A stretch of DNA of 49,814 bases. Source: Limosilactobacillus oris DSM 4864. GTDB taxonomy: Bacteria; Bacillota; Bacilli; Lactobacillales; Lactobacillaceae. Position 1 is the stretch's first letter, and each line of letters starts with the position of its first letter. The stretch covers positions 1 through 49,814 of the forward strand of contig NZ_AZGE01000010.1 of the NCBI RefSeq assembly GCF_001434465.1, read 5' to 3'. This document shows positions 16,958 to 24,950 of the stretch, piece after piece. A program made the position numbers and the translations under genes. The notes under the pieces are model-generated. The model did not search any database and was not told the DNA's origin. It saw only the letters and a list, made by a program, of their open reading frames with translations.

Positions 16958-17800
16958 ATGTTTCAGCCCCAACTCGGTTTAAAAGGCAGCAGCAGCCGTG
17001 AACAGATTGACGACCGTCTGCGCTACCAGCCACAAGTCTACGAATTTTTCACCGCTGCAAATGACTTTACACCGGCGGGTTACCAGCACCTTCGGGAGGC
17101 AATCCAGTACGTCCAATCTCGGGGCGTCCGTCACATCGTCCTCCACCACCCAATGAGCTTTGGCGAGTACCATGCCGATGTCGTGGCGCCCGAAAAGGAT
17201 TATCCAGAATTGTACCGTTTCATTGAGGAAACGACTACGCAGCTGCTCCGCCTCGCTGATGACTTGGACGTCCAAGTGCTGGTTCACGGTGGCTACGCTG
17301 GCCCAACCGTCGAATACATGGTGGCACTGTACCCGTCCGTCCAAGCAGCCCGGGACGCTGTTTACCAGCGGCTGGACCGCTTTGCCCGGGCAGGCGGTGA
17401 CCACATTATGTTTGAAAACTCGATTGCACCAGTATTTGCGTACGGTGACCCCGCTCAGGAAGACGAAATCCTGGCCCACCATTACCGGCTGGCGTTTGAT
17501 ACTTCCCATTGCTTTATCGAGCTGCATGGGGACAATCAGGGCCTGCAAGCATCACTTAGTCACCTGGCACCCGCCGTTGTTCACTACCACCTCGTCGATT
17601 CTCTGGGGCAAACGCACGATAGCTTGACGCTGGGGACCGGCAAAATTGACTGGGCTGGCGTCCTCCCCCGGATGAATCCCCAGGCAAGCAGCATCTATGA
17701 AATCAACCTGCATGACCAGGGCGACTGCCAAGAACAGCTTGCCAGCCATGCCTACCTAAGCCGCCTAGCCGCCCAGCTGACCAAGCAGGAGGACTGCTAA
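16958..17800 (+). CDS. Sugar phosphate isomerase/epimerase-like TIM barrel
   Basis: This 280-residue protein fits the xylose-isomerase-like/AP endonuclease 2 TIM-barrel superfamily. Strand-end residues that usually bind metal are visible: HHPMSFGEYH near 67-76, VLVHGGY near 109, FENS near 152, FDTSHC near 183 and YEINLHDQGD near 249. The substrate is unknown. ATG 16958 follows AAAGGAG. A TGC-TATGAT extended -10 box lies at 16912-16920. The next gene overlaps it by 1 nt (TAATG), so the two form an operon with the membrane permease. Confidence 0.75.
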   Translation: MFQPQLGLKGSSSREQIDDRLRYQPQVYEFFTAANDFTPAGYQHLREAIQYVQSRGVRHIVLHHPMSFGEYHADVVAPEKDYPELYRFIEETTTQLLRLADDLDVQVLVHGGYAGPTVEYMVALYPSVQAARDAVYQRLDRFARAGGDHIMFENSIAPVFAYGDPAQEDEILAHHYRLAFDTSHCFIELHGDNQGLQASLSHLAPAVVHYHLVDSLGQTHDSLTLGTGKIDWAGVLPRMNPQASSIYEINLHDQGDCQEQLASHAYLSRLAAQLTKQEDC

Positions 17801-18909
17801 TGAAAAAGTACGTCAACCGTCAGCACGTTTCCCTAGCGCTGGCGCTCTTCGCCCTCTACCTGGCAATCGTGTTTTGGCCCCACTTTGCTAAATGGTGTAC
17901 GACGATTTTTGCGGCCATGACACCCCTCCTCATTGGCGCCGTGATTGCCTACATTGTCAACCTGCTTTTACGCAAGTATGAACAGCTTTACCGCCGGCTA
18001 TTCAAGGGCCCCCGGGCAAAGAAATTCCAGCGTCTCTGGGGAATCGTTCTCTCCTACCTATCGATTTTCTTGATTTTAGCCATCGTCATCCGGCTGGTCA
18101 TCCCCGAGCTGATCAGCTGCGTTCAGCTACTAATTAACAACCACAGCAAGGTGATTACAAGGTTTATTACGGCCTTCGAACACAACAGCAACCTCCAGGA
18201 AGTCTTCAAGCAATTTGACGTCCGGCACCTGAGCTGGTCCAAAGCCGAGAAGGTCCTTTCCTACGGTTTCAGCGGCACCGTGAAAGCCCTTATGTCTACC
18301 GCCTCGTCAGTCGTTTCCGTGGCGACCACCTCCATCGTGGCCTTTTTCTTCTCCATTTACCTGCTGATTTATAAGGAAATGCTGGCCCGCCAGTGTACCC
18401 GCCTGATTGACGCTTACCTGGGCAAAATCAAACGGCCGCTGATGTACGTCATCAGGACTTTTGACAATTGTTACAGCAACTACATTGCCGGGCAGTGCAA
18501 GGACGCTGCTATCTTAGGAATCGCCTGTTTTATCGGTATGTCCATTCTCCAGATGCCATACGCGACAATGATTGGGGTCGTGACCGCCATCGGTGCACTT
18601 ATTCCAATCATCGGGGCCATTTTAGGCGCCAGTATCGGGGTCGTGCTCATCTTTGCCGTCTCGCCACTGAAAGCCGGTATCTTTCTTATCTTTATCATCG
18701 TCCTGCAGCAGCTGGACAACCGGATAACCTATCCGCTGGTGGTCGGCAAGAGCATTGGCTTGCCAAGTGTCTGGGTCTTTGCCGCGGTCATTATCGGTGG
18801 CAGTATTTCCGGAATTCTTGGCATGATGCTGACGGTTCCCCTCTTCGCTGCCCTTTACCAAATCATCGCTACCGATGTCGGCAAGCGAGAGCGCCCCGGG
18901 CAAGAGTAG
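17800..18909 (+). CDS. AI-2E family transporter (PerM/YdbI-like)
   Basis: This is a 369-residue membrane protein with about eight helices: two N-terminal, then a long soluble insertion (about residues 105-150) and the conserved C-terminal block with IGALIPIIGAILG (near 265) and PLVVGKSIGLP (near 310). This is the AI-2E/PerM family. The family name comes from one member. Other members move Na+ or export signals, so the substrate here is open. An AGGAGGA site inside the preceding gene serves the start at 17800. Confidence 0.9.
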   Translation: MKKYVNRQHVSLALALFALYLAIVFWPHFAKWCTTIFAAMTPLLIGAVIAYIVNLLLRKYEQLYRRLFKGPRAKKFQRLWGIVLSYLSIFLILAIVIRLVIPELISCVQLLINNHSKVITRFITAFEHNSNLQEVFKQFDVRHLSWSKAEKVLSYGFSGTVKALMSTASSVVSVATTSIVAFFFSIYLLIYKEMLARQCTRLIDAYLGKIKRPLMYVIRTFDNCYSNYIAGQCKDAAILGIACFIGMSILQMPYATMIGVVTAIGALIPIIGAILGASIGVVLIFAVSPLKAGIFLIFIIVLQQLDNRITYPLVVGKSIGLPSVWVFAAVIIGGSISGILGMMLTVPLFAALYQIIATDVGKRERPGQE

Positions 18910-18934
18910 GCGATCAACTTTACTGCGTATAACA

Positions 18935-18980
18935 AACGGCTTCTGTAATGCGGAAAAGCGCATTGCAGAAGCCGTTATTT
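18935..18980. terminator. Bidirectional terminator
   Basis: AACGGCTTCTG and CAGAAGCCGTT flank a further paired TAATGCG/CGCATT segment, with TTATTTTATT beyond. It sits between two convergent operons (AI-2E permease and the DUF1836 gene) and can serve both. Confidence 0.85.
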
Positions 18981-18985
18981 TATTC

Positions 18986-19501
18986 CTAATCAACCTGCGT
19001 AACGGATTGTTGCTGGTGCAGCTCCCGCAGCAGGTGAGTAGCCTTTAACTGGGTCAGCACTGCATCAATGGCGTAGATCTCCAGTTGCTGGCTCGGCTGG
19101 TAGTTAGCGAGCGGCTGCAGAGGCTCGCCAGCCAGCTTGGCGTTGAGGATATCGACAAATTGGTCGTACGCTTTTTGTGGATAGGCAGCGACCGTTACTT
19201 CGGCAATTCCCGCCCGAATCTCCTCAATTGAAAAGCTCGTCTTGAACAGCCCAATCAGTAAAAGGTCAACTAGTTGATTCACCGCGTACTTCTTCTTTAC
19301 CGGTGCCTGAATCACTTTTTTCTTAACGTAATTATTGACCATTGACTTCGTCAGCGGTTCCACACCAATTGCTGACAACTGGTCATTGACAATCGTTACC
19401 ACCTGATCGATGTACAGGCCAAGCGTCGGTAGTTCCTTCCAGCGGGGAAAACGCGTCTGGGCAAGTTTCCCCGTCCAATCCTGATAGCTTTGCTGAATCA
19501 T
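18986..19501 (-). CDS. DUF1836-family protein, MerR-like helix-turn-helix
   Basis: This 171-residue protein resembles DUF1836: an N-terminal LPTLGLYIDQV motif, a MVNNYVKKKVI helix pair near residues 65-75, and IGLFKTSFSIEEIRAGI near 95-110, similar to a MerR-type DNA-binding segment. A role as a regulator is an inference. The start is ATG 19501, 10 nt after AGGAGG. An ATG 9 nt upstream is too close to that site. It overlaps the end region of the upstream SDR-like gene (stop at 19503), so the three genes 20918-18986 form one operon. Confidence 0.75.
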   Translation of the reverse strand: MIQQSYQDWTGKLAQTRFPRWKELPTLGLYIDQVVTIVNDQLSAIGVEPLTKSMVNNYVKKKVIQAPVKKKYAVNQLVDLLLIGLFKTSFSIEEIRAGIAEVTVAAYPQKAYDQFVDILNAKLAGEPLQPLANYQPSQQLEIYAIDAVLTQLKATHLLRELHQQQSVTQVD

Positions 19502-19502
19502 C

Positions 19503-20039
19503 CTAGTCATCCTCCTTTGCGGAAATTCCAATCGACTGGTTGCGGTAGCGGTCGGTCAGCAGTGCCTGCTCAATCACGCCTGCTAAGGTCTCCTCACTGA
19601 CGCCCTTACCAGTGACCGCCTGCCCCTCGGACGTGATTACCGCGGGACTAGCCGTAGCCGTCAGCGGCAGGGAGCGAATCACCGTATACGGCAGTTCTAG
19701 CTCGTCAATCATCTTAATTGCGTACTGGTGAGCCCAGAGGTATTCCTGCGCTCCCTTGTCATACCACCGCTGCACCTGTTCTGGCGTCGCATCATCTGCC
19801 GTGCCGACCATTGACAGCATAACAATCTTTTGGGGAGTAAACACCGCCCGGTCGATTTGCGCAGCCAGCGCTTGCACTTCCTCATCTACTGGAGCATTGA
19901 TCTCTGGGAGCCAGCATAACTGGTCCCCCTGCTGAAAACTCACTTTGAGACTGCTTACCGCCACCGCATCGTACATCTTTTTCATGATCAGCTGGCTAAG
20001 CCGGTCATGCCGGCGACTGACAATTATCGTGCGCCCCAT
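19503..20039 (-). CDS. Atypical SDR/NmrA-like protein without the dinucleotide loop
   Basis: This 178-residue protein has the size and later strands of atypical short-chain dehydrogenases. VFTPQKIVMLSMVG (about 88-101) resembles the beta-4 strand, a Y...A..K-like segment (YAIKMIDE near 130-137) precedes ELPYTVIRS (about 139), and a GVSEETLAGVIEQAL helix is near 168. At the N-terminus, however, TIIVSRRHDRL replaces the GxxGxxG dinucleotide loop, and its Asp/acidic binding turn is not visible. It may bind something other than NAD(P) or act structurally. It lies 15 nt after the ABC-like gene. Confidence 0.65.
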   Translation of the reverse strand: MGRTIIVSRRHDRLSQLIMKKMYDAVAVSSLKVSFQQGDQLCWLPEINAPVDEEVQALAAQIDRAVFTPQKIVMLSMVGTADDATPEQVQRWYDKGAQEYLWAHQYAIKMIDELELPYTVIRSLPLTATASPAVITSEGQAVTGKGVSEETLAGVIEQALLTDRYRNQSIGISAKEDD

Positions 20040-20054
20040 TTGACCACCCCTCTG

Positions 20055-20918
20055 CTAATAAGCCATTAGTTCATCGTCTACCGTGGCGTCCTCGATCCGG
20101 ACGTCGGTGATGGTGTTTTGTTCCAGCAGTGGCAACAGGGCCTGGATATTACCGGTATACAGGAACCGGGTTTGGTTTTCTGCCTCGCCGAGCATATGGG
20201 CCCCCATCTTCATCGCCACGTCAATTGGCAGCCCCGTCCCCGTTACGGTTACCGTGCAGTCGACTCCATCACTCGGATTAATATCACGAGCAGACGTCAA
20301 CCGACTGCCGCTGAAATAATAAATCGTCTGGGCAAACCGCATCATGGTCGAAACGTCATTGCTGGAAAAGAGCACTATGGAGTTGGTCTTCTGAGCATAG
20401 TCCCTCACCAGGTTGCCAATCGTCTGCCGTGCCGGCGCGGGCAGCTGATCGAGGGCATCACCAAGGAAGACGACCGGGCGCCGCAACGCTAACATAATGA
20501 TCACCCGCAATTCGACCTGCTGGCTGGCCGTTAACGCCGCCACCTTATCGTCATGCTTGATTCCCAACGGTGATAGCATCGGCAGTGTTTGTTCAACCGG
20601 CAGGGCATCTTTCAGGTGGCGACTGGCATGATGGATGGCCCGCTCAACTGTTTTGCCCTTTAGGACCAACCGGGCAAACGAGACCACCGCTTGTTCGGGG
20701 TGGCGCTTTAGCTGTGACAGGTCGTTGCCGTTAATTTGGACGGATCCCTCAATCATTTTTCCTTGATTCATCAGCAGTTGTTCTAAGGCCGCTACCGGTG
20801 CCGTGCTATTGCTGCACAGCGCCACCATCTGCGGTGACATCAGGCCCAGTGATACTTCTTCCAGTTCGTCTCCCGACTTTGCTTCAAAGGTCAGGTTATT
20901 CAACACAACACTGCTCAC
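20055..20918 (-). CDS. Degenerate ABC-type ATPase homologue
   Basis: This 287-residue protein follows the layout of an ABC-2-type ATP-binding subunit: a Walker A position near residue 36, a Q-loop-like region, an LSGGQ-like segment (LTASQQ, about 124-129), a Walker B-like strand (VVFLGDALD, about 143-151), an H-loop position near 183 and a C-terminal extension of about 80 residues. Key residues are lost. The P-loop reads SNSTAPVAA with no GK(S/T), Walker B has no glutamate after the aspartate, and the H-loop histidine is Asn (FSSND). ATP hydrolysis is therefore unlikely. No permease lies nearby. GTG start 20918 follows GGGGGA. Confidence 0.7.
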   Translation of the reverse strand: MSSVVLNNLTFEAKSGDELEEVSLGLMSPQMVALCSNSTAPVAALEQLLMNQGKMIEGSVQINGNDLSQLKRHPEQAVVSFARLVLKGKTVERAIHHASRHLKDALPVEQTLPMLSPLGIKHDDKVAALTASQQVELRVIIMLALRRPVVFLGDALDQLPAPARQTIGNLVRDYAQKTNSIVLFSSNDVSTMMRFAQTIYYFSGSRLTSARDINPSDGVDCTVTVTGTGLPIDVAMKMGAHMLGEAENQTRFLYTGNIQALLPLLEQNTITDVRIEDATVDDELMAY

Positions 20919-21034
20919 TATCCATTCCCCCGTTAAAGATCTTATGATTTAGTATTAATTTTAGCATTTTACCCGGAAAGATGGTTTATTATTCAACTTA
21001 TTTCATCCTAAAAAATAATAACTTCACGGAAAAA

Positions 21035-21086
21035 TTGACATTCGCGCAAAAGAATATTACAAGTTACCGCTTTTTTAGCGTATAAT
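21035..21086 (+). promoter_or_regulatory. nrdI promoter region
   Basis: Two promoters are possible. TTGACA (21035-21040) with TACAAG (21058-21063) has 17-bp spacing. TTACAA (21057-21062) with a perfect TATAAT (21081-21086) has 18-bp spacing. The TATAAT pair is closer to the gene. I see no convincing NrdR box. Confidence 0.5.
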
Positions 21087-21125
21087 TAAACCTGCGAGAA
21101 TATCAAAGTAGAAAGAAGAGTTCTA

Positions 21126-21602
21126 ATGGCCAAAATGAATATCCTATACATATCGCTTGAAGGGAATACGCGCTCCTTTGTAAAACGATTGACTGCCTTT
21201 GCCAAGCAGCAAAACATGATTAACCAGGCTAATCCTGAAATCAACGCCAAGGAAATCGGGCCTCAGGACGCCCCTGCCAGTGAGAGCAAACCATTTTTCG
21301 TCTTTGTTCCTACCTACCTAACCGGGGGCAACGGGATTGATTCCGGCTATACCGAAATCATGACCACGGCACTGGGTGAGTACATTGAGGACGGTAATAA
21401 CGCTCGTTACTGCATCGGCGTGGTTGGTAGCGGCAATAAGAATTTCAACGAGCAATACTGCTTGACTGCACGTAAGTATGCCAAGATCTTTAACGCACCG
21501 TTCCTAGATAATTATGAATTACGGGGAACTGACGCGGACGTGGAACGGATTTACGGCACCCTTACCAAAGAATGGGCAAAAAACGGTATTAGCGAAGAAT
21601 AG
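21126..21602 (+). CDS. nrdI: Ribonucleotide reductase assembly flavodoxin NrdI
   Basis: This 158-residue flavodoxin-like protein carries the phosphate loop SLEGNTRSF (about residues 10-18), FVPTYLTGG near 59-67, and GVVGSGNKNFN near 99-109, all typical of NrdI. NrdI supplies the oxidant that assembles the Mn(III)2-tyrosyl radical cofactor of class Ib NrdF. No nrdE, nrdF or nrdH is next to it, so it is a solitary copy. It starts at ATG 21126 after AGAAAGAAG. A dispersed repeat follows its stop codon. Confidence 0.93.
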   Translation: MAKMNILYISLEGNTRSFVKRLTAFAKQQNMINQANPEINAKEIGPQDAPASESKPFFVFVPTYLTGGNGIDSGYTEIMTTALGEYIEDGNNARYCIGVVGSGNKNFNEQYCLTARKYAKIFNAPFLDNYELRGTDADVERIYGTLTKEWAKNGISEE

Positions 21603-21611
21603 TCGCCACGT

Positions 21612-21894
21612 AAAGAGAGTGAGAAAAAACGCCCCAAATCGGCTAGCAAGCTGATTTGGGGCGTTTGTCTTCGAACCTCCACAAGGATGGCTATGACGCG
21701 CAGCTAGCCTATTTGGGGTTGGTCAAATGCTGATTTATCAGCGTTTGAACTGCCAGCCAGCTACTGCGCTGAGGCATTACTAACTTTAAAATATTAAAGA
21801 GGTTGAGTTAATCCCCAGCCTCTTGGCTATTTTAAACAGCAATGACGAAAATGGGACCACGAGCTAGCCAAGCTAGTTCATGGTCCCCTCTCTT
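21612..21894. repeat. Dispersed intergenic repeat, copy B (longest copy)
   Basis: The block begins and ends with strong hairpins: 21628-21666 (around AACGCCCCAAATC) and 21853-21887 (GGGACCA arms with a GAGCTAGC/GCTAGTTC core). The middle (21683-21825) repeats the core of copy A, including CAAATGCTGATTTATCAGCG and the CTACTGCGCTG segment. It separates nrdI from the convergent VOC gene, where its hairpins could terminate both. No coding potential is seen. Confidence 0.72.
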
Positions 21895-21904
21895 TAATTC
21901 ATAA

Positions 21905-22345
21905 TTATTCCACACCAACCAGCTCATTGCCCGCGCAAATCAGCCAGGTAATCCCGTAGCGGTCCACCACCTGGCCCATCATACCGCCCAGCATCCAGTT
22001 GCCAAACGGAACCGTGACCCGTTGTTCGTCAGAATCTGCTAACTGCGTAAAGAGCTGCTGGGCGCCACCCTTATCGTCACCGAAATTCAGCACAATAGAA
22101 ATCAGTGTCGAAGTCTGCGGGTTGCCCATCGTCGCGTCCGCGCAGATAATCCTTTGCCCCGCAATGGAAAACTCTCCGTAGAGGGTGGTTGCCGTCAAGT
22201 CGTCAGTGGTCAGGCCGATGTTTTCAGCCTGCTTTTCGCTCAGTGGCTGGTGGTGCACAATCTGTGCCCCAAAGTTCTGGACGTAATAGTCCATTGCCTC
22301 CTTGGCGTTTTCAAAAGTTAAGTACGGGTAGATTTTTGCCGTCAT
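21905..22345 (-). CDS. VOC-family protein, PhnB/glyoxalase-like
   Basis: This 146-residue protein has two beta-alpha-beta-beta-beta modules of the vicinal-oxygen-chelate fold, with YLTFENAKEAMDYYVQNFGA (about 8-27) as the first module and GNWMLGGMMGQVVDRYGI near 115-132 as the second. It resembles the PhnB/3-demethylubiquinone-type subgroup, whose biochemical role is mostly unknown. It starts at ATG 22345 behind GGAGGAAAAAT. It is convergent with nrdI across copy B of the repeat. Confidence 0.85.
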   Translation of the reverse strand: MTAKIYPYLTFENAKEAMDYYVQNFGAQIVHHQPLSEKQAENIGLTTDDLTATTLYGEFSIAGQRIICADATMGNPQTSTLISIVLNFGDDKGGAQQLFTQLADSDEQRVTVPFGNWMLGGMMGQVVDRYGITWLICAGNELVGVE

Positions 22346-22504
22346 ATTTTTCCTCCGTATAAATCTTCGCTATTGATTATATGGTTAGAAGCGGTTGCCG
22401 TCAAATTTTGCTCGGGATCACGGCCAAGATTGTCCTAGTTAGTAAAAGGTTTTAGTGTGGTATAATGATATTTAGCTATTTTAAATTACGAAAGGACGAA
22501 TCTT

Positions 22505-23671
22505 GTGGAAAAAGTTAAAAAACATAGTCCGCTGCTCATCTTAGGCCTTCTCTTGCTTGGCGTTTGTATGCGGATGCCGATCACTTCTATCCCATCCGTC
22601 ATCAAAGAAATTGCCCAGACCTTCAACGTGGCGCCAACCAGCCTCGGAATCCTAACAACCATCCCACTGCTCTGCTTTGGCTTGTTGTCATCCGTCGTTT
22701 CAGCGACCGCCCAGCGAATTGGGAACGAATTGACCATCGCCATCGCCATGGTCTTGATGTTTATCGGGTCCTATCTCCGGATCATCAGTTTCCCGCTGTT
22801 AATGGTTGGGACAATCCTGGTGGGGGTCGCCATTACGTGTATCAACGTTTTGCTGCCAGCAATCATCACGGATAAGTTTCCGGAACGAATCGGCAGTATT
22901 ACAGGAATGTATAACACTGCGATGACCCTGTTTGCGGCTATCGGGGCTTACGCCATTACGCCAATCACCCACCAGAGCAGCTGGCAGACCGCGGTCATCC
23001 TTATTAGTTTGATTGCCTTAATTAGTGCGATTGTTTGGCTGCCAAACCTCAAGTACAACGAACACGCCACGGCTGGCCAGCAAGCCGACAAGGGAACCAA
23101 CATGTGGAAAGAAGTCAACGCCTGGTGGCTACTGCTGTTCTTCGGCTTTCAGTGCTTCGTCTTTTACAGTGTTGTAGCCTGGCTGCCCACAATCGCGATG
23201 AGCGCGGGACTTAGCAGTGATCAGGCCAGTTTGATCGCCGGACTGCTTCAGTTGTTTGCCTTACCATTTGCCTTTGCGGTTCCCGTAATCGCGGCGAAAA
23301 TGACCAACCGGCAACCAATTATGTTGGCAGCCGGGGTGTCCGCAATGGTCGGCACAGTCATGATGTTCTTCCCGGTCAACTCCTTTGCCTACTTCTGCGT
23401 TGTCGCCTTGCTGCTCGGTGCGGGCTCAACGACCACGTTTGTACTAGCAATGACCTTGTTTGGCCTCAAGACGAAGAGCTCTGCCGACACCCGGAACCTT
23501 TCCGGGATGGTTCAATCAATCGGCTACTTAATCGCAGCCCTCGGGCCAGTCATCGTCGGCAACCTAAATGCACAGACGCACAACTGGTTTGCTAGCGTCG
23601 CGGTCATCTTAGTGGCAGCATTTCTCTTCACCCTTTTTGGAATGCTCGCCGAACGTCACCAGTATATTTAA
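22505..23671 (+). CDS. MFS transporter, CynX/NimT-like
   Basis: This is a 388-residue protein with 12 predicted helices. The opening GVCMRMPITSIPSVI and the GILTTIPLLCFGLLSS segment (about 50-65) resemble the cyanate/nitroimidazole CynX-NimT branch of the major facilitator superfamily. The substrate is unknown. It uses a GTG start at 22505, 9 nt after GAAAGG. A TGG-TATAAT extended -10 promoter lies at 22458-22466, so it is likely a single-gene unit ending at the bidirectional terminator. Confidence 0.85.
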   Translation: MEKVKKHSPLLILGLLLLGVCMRMPITSIPSVIKEIAQTFNVAPTSLGILTTIPLLCFGLLSSVVSATAQRIGNELTIAIAMVLMFIGSYLRIISFPLLMVGTILVGVAITCINVLLPAIITDKFPERIGSITGMYNTAMTLFAAIGAYAITPITHQSSWQTAVILISLIALISAIVWLPNLKYNEHATAGQQADKGTNMWKEVNAWWLLLFFGFQCFVFYSVVAWLPTIAMSAGLSSDQASLIAGLLQLFALPFAFAVPVIAAKMTNRQPIMLAAGVSAMVGTVMMFFPVNSFAYFCVVALLLGAGSTTTFVLAMTLFGLKTKSSADTRNLSGMVQSIGYLIAALGPVIVGNLNAQTHNWFASVAVILVAAFLFTLFGMLAERHQYI

Positions 23672-23673
23672 CT

Positions 23674-23720
23674 GAAAACAGCGCAACGGTAACTTTGTAA
23701 ACTACCGCTGCGCTGTTTTC
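23674..23720. terminator. Bidirectional terminator
   Basis: GAAAACAGCGCA pairs with TGCGCTGTTTTC and an inner CGGTA/TACCG pair is also present. A T-rich tail follows. It separates the convergent MFS and ArsR genes. Confidence 0.85.
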
Positions 23721-23723
23721 AAT

Positions 23724-24053
23724 TTAATAGAGGTTGCGGGGGTGGGGCTCCCCCTTAATCTCGTGCTTGACGTGGTTCAACATATCATCAACCATCTCGA
23801 CCACGTGGGGGTCATCTAAAAAGTAGTAGACCTTGGTCCCCTCCCGGCGTCGCCCTACTAGCTGGTAACGATACAATATTCCGAGCTGCTTTGACACGAC
23901 GGGCTGGGACATTGGCAGGCAGTCAACGATTGTTGAAACTGCTAGCTCCTGGTCCTGGTGGCGAAGAAAATACAGGATTTCTATCCGGTTGCTATTGCTC
24001 AACACCTTATAAATCTTTGCCGCCTCATCAATCAAATCATGTACGGAAGCCAA
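23724..24053 (-). CDS. ArsR/SmtB-family metal-responsive repressor
   Basis: This 109-residue winged-helix protein has the recognition segment PMSQPVVSKQLGIL near 47-60. In helix 5 it carries D-x-H-x10-H-x2-H (DPHVV...H..H, about 81-97), the zinc-type site known from SmtB/CzrA. No CxC motif of the arsenic or cadmium CadC type is seen, so a Zn/Co-type site is the better guess. It starts at TTG 24053 behind GAGGGGAG. It is the second gene after cadD (37 nt gap) and probably represses that operon. Confidence 0.88.
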   Translation of the reverse strand: MASVHDLIDEAAKIYKVLSNSNRIEILYFLRHQDQELAVSTIVDCLPMSQPVVSKQLGILYRYQLVGRRREGTKVYYFLDDPHVVEMVDDMLNHVKHEIKGEPHPRNLY

Positions 24054-24090
24054 ACATGCTCCCCTCCTTTTTCTAAAAATGCTAGTTAAA

Positions 24091-24654
24091 TTATAGCAAA
24101 GCTACTAAATGGGAAACGAGACCACTATCATAAAAGACATACAGCCCAACACCAATGTAGATGATCTTCATTAGTATTTCGCCGTAATTTGTTAATGTCT
24201 TCTCGACTAGCGGCACCGTGCCAATTCCCTTTACTAGCAATACTGCCGCCACCGAGAGCAACACAATAAATAGGGCCGCGAGGGTGAACGCCTGGAGTGA
24301 CAACTTAGTCAGGACCGGCAAGAAGATTGCCAGGTTGCAACCTGCACATACTGCTAAGTAGGTCATTAGGGTTGCCAAAATCGGCGAATGCTGGCTCTGG
24401 TCATGGGCTTCATCATCATTGTCATGAACCGCCATATAAATTGGCAAAATCCCCAAAGTTCCTAATACCCATTCCGGCAAAAACAAGGCTAGGGCCTGGC
24501 CAATAAAATAGCTAGCACTCATCAGCAAGACGACGCCAAGCGTATAGCCAACTGCAACATCCCAAACTCGGTAGCGCCGCAACAGGAAAAGCATAATCAG
24601 AAAAAAGTCCAGGTTGACTGCAATAAACGTTAGCGATAATAACCAGTAATTCAT
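24091..24654 (-). CDS. cadD: CadD-family cadmium/metal efflux permease
   Basis: This 187-residue protein has about five helices and matches the CadD group (LysE superfamily): VNLDFFLIMLFLL near residues 15-27, an LGILPIYMAVH segment near 67-77 ahead of an acidic/His loop (NDDEAHDQ), and CAGCNLAIFLPVLTK near 101-115. It is expected to export Cd2+ or related cations. ATG 24654 is chosen over an in-frame GTG at 24663 because GGAG lies 8 nt ahead. It heads the operon with the ArsR regulator. Confidence 0.88.
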   Translation of the reverse strand: MNYWLLSLTFIAVNLDFFLIMLFLLRRYRVWDVAVGYTLGVVLLMSASYFIGQALALFLPEWVLGTLGILPIYMAVHDNDDEAHDQSQHSPILATLMTYLAVCAGCNLAIFLPVLTKLSLQAFTLAALFIVLLSVAAVLLVKGIGTVPLVEKTLTNYGEILMKIIYIGVGLYVFYDSGLVSHLVALL

Positions 24655-24841
24655 TACTAACACTCCAATATATCAATTTTTACATATTGTTTATATAACA
24701 GTTCTGGCATATTAGCAAGATACCCAACTACCATTTTGTATAGCTCATTTGCAACCCTTTGCAAAAAAACTTTTGCTCTAGACCATTTCCAAGCGTTTGA
24801 CAACCGAAAGCTCATCTGAAGCCCCCTAACCACAATGGGCC

Positions 24842-24863
24842 ATTTCCGCCCCAGCGCGGAAAT
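24842..24863. promoter_or_regulatory. Palindrome upstream of zwf
   Basis: ATTTCCGC (24842-24849) and its complement GCGGAAAT (24856-24863) lie 6 bp apart, about 37 bp upstream of a TATAAT (24900-24905) that is the likely -10 box of zwf. It could be an operator or a hairpin. No T-run follows, so it is not a terminator. Confidence 0.4.
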
Positions 24864-24950
24864 AATTCCATTTATAGTGCAGACTTTAGCACGAGAGTAT
24901 ATAATTGGGAATGGTAAAAAATTTCTGTAATTTCAGAAGGAGTGAACATT

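Noticed and set aside
18468-18932. Overlapping plus-strand frame inside the AI-2E permease gene
   Set aside because: It is a shadow of the permease frame. It has low-complexity content, no ribosome site and no family match.
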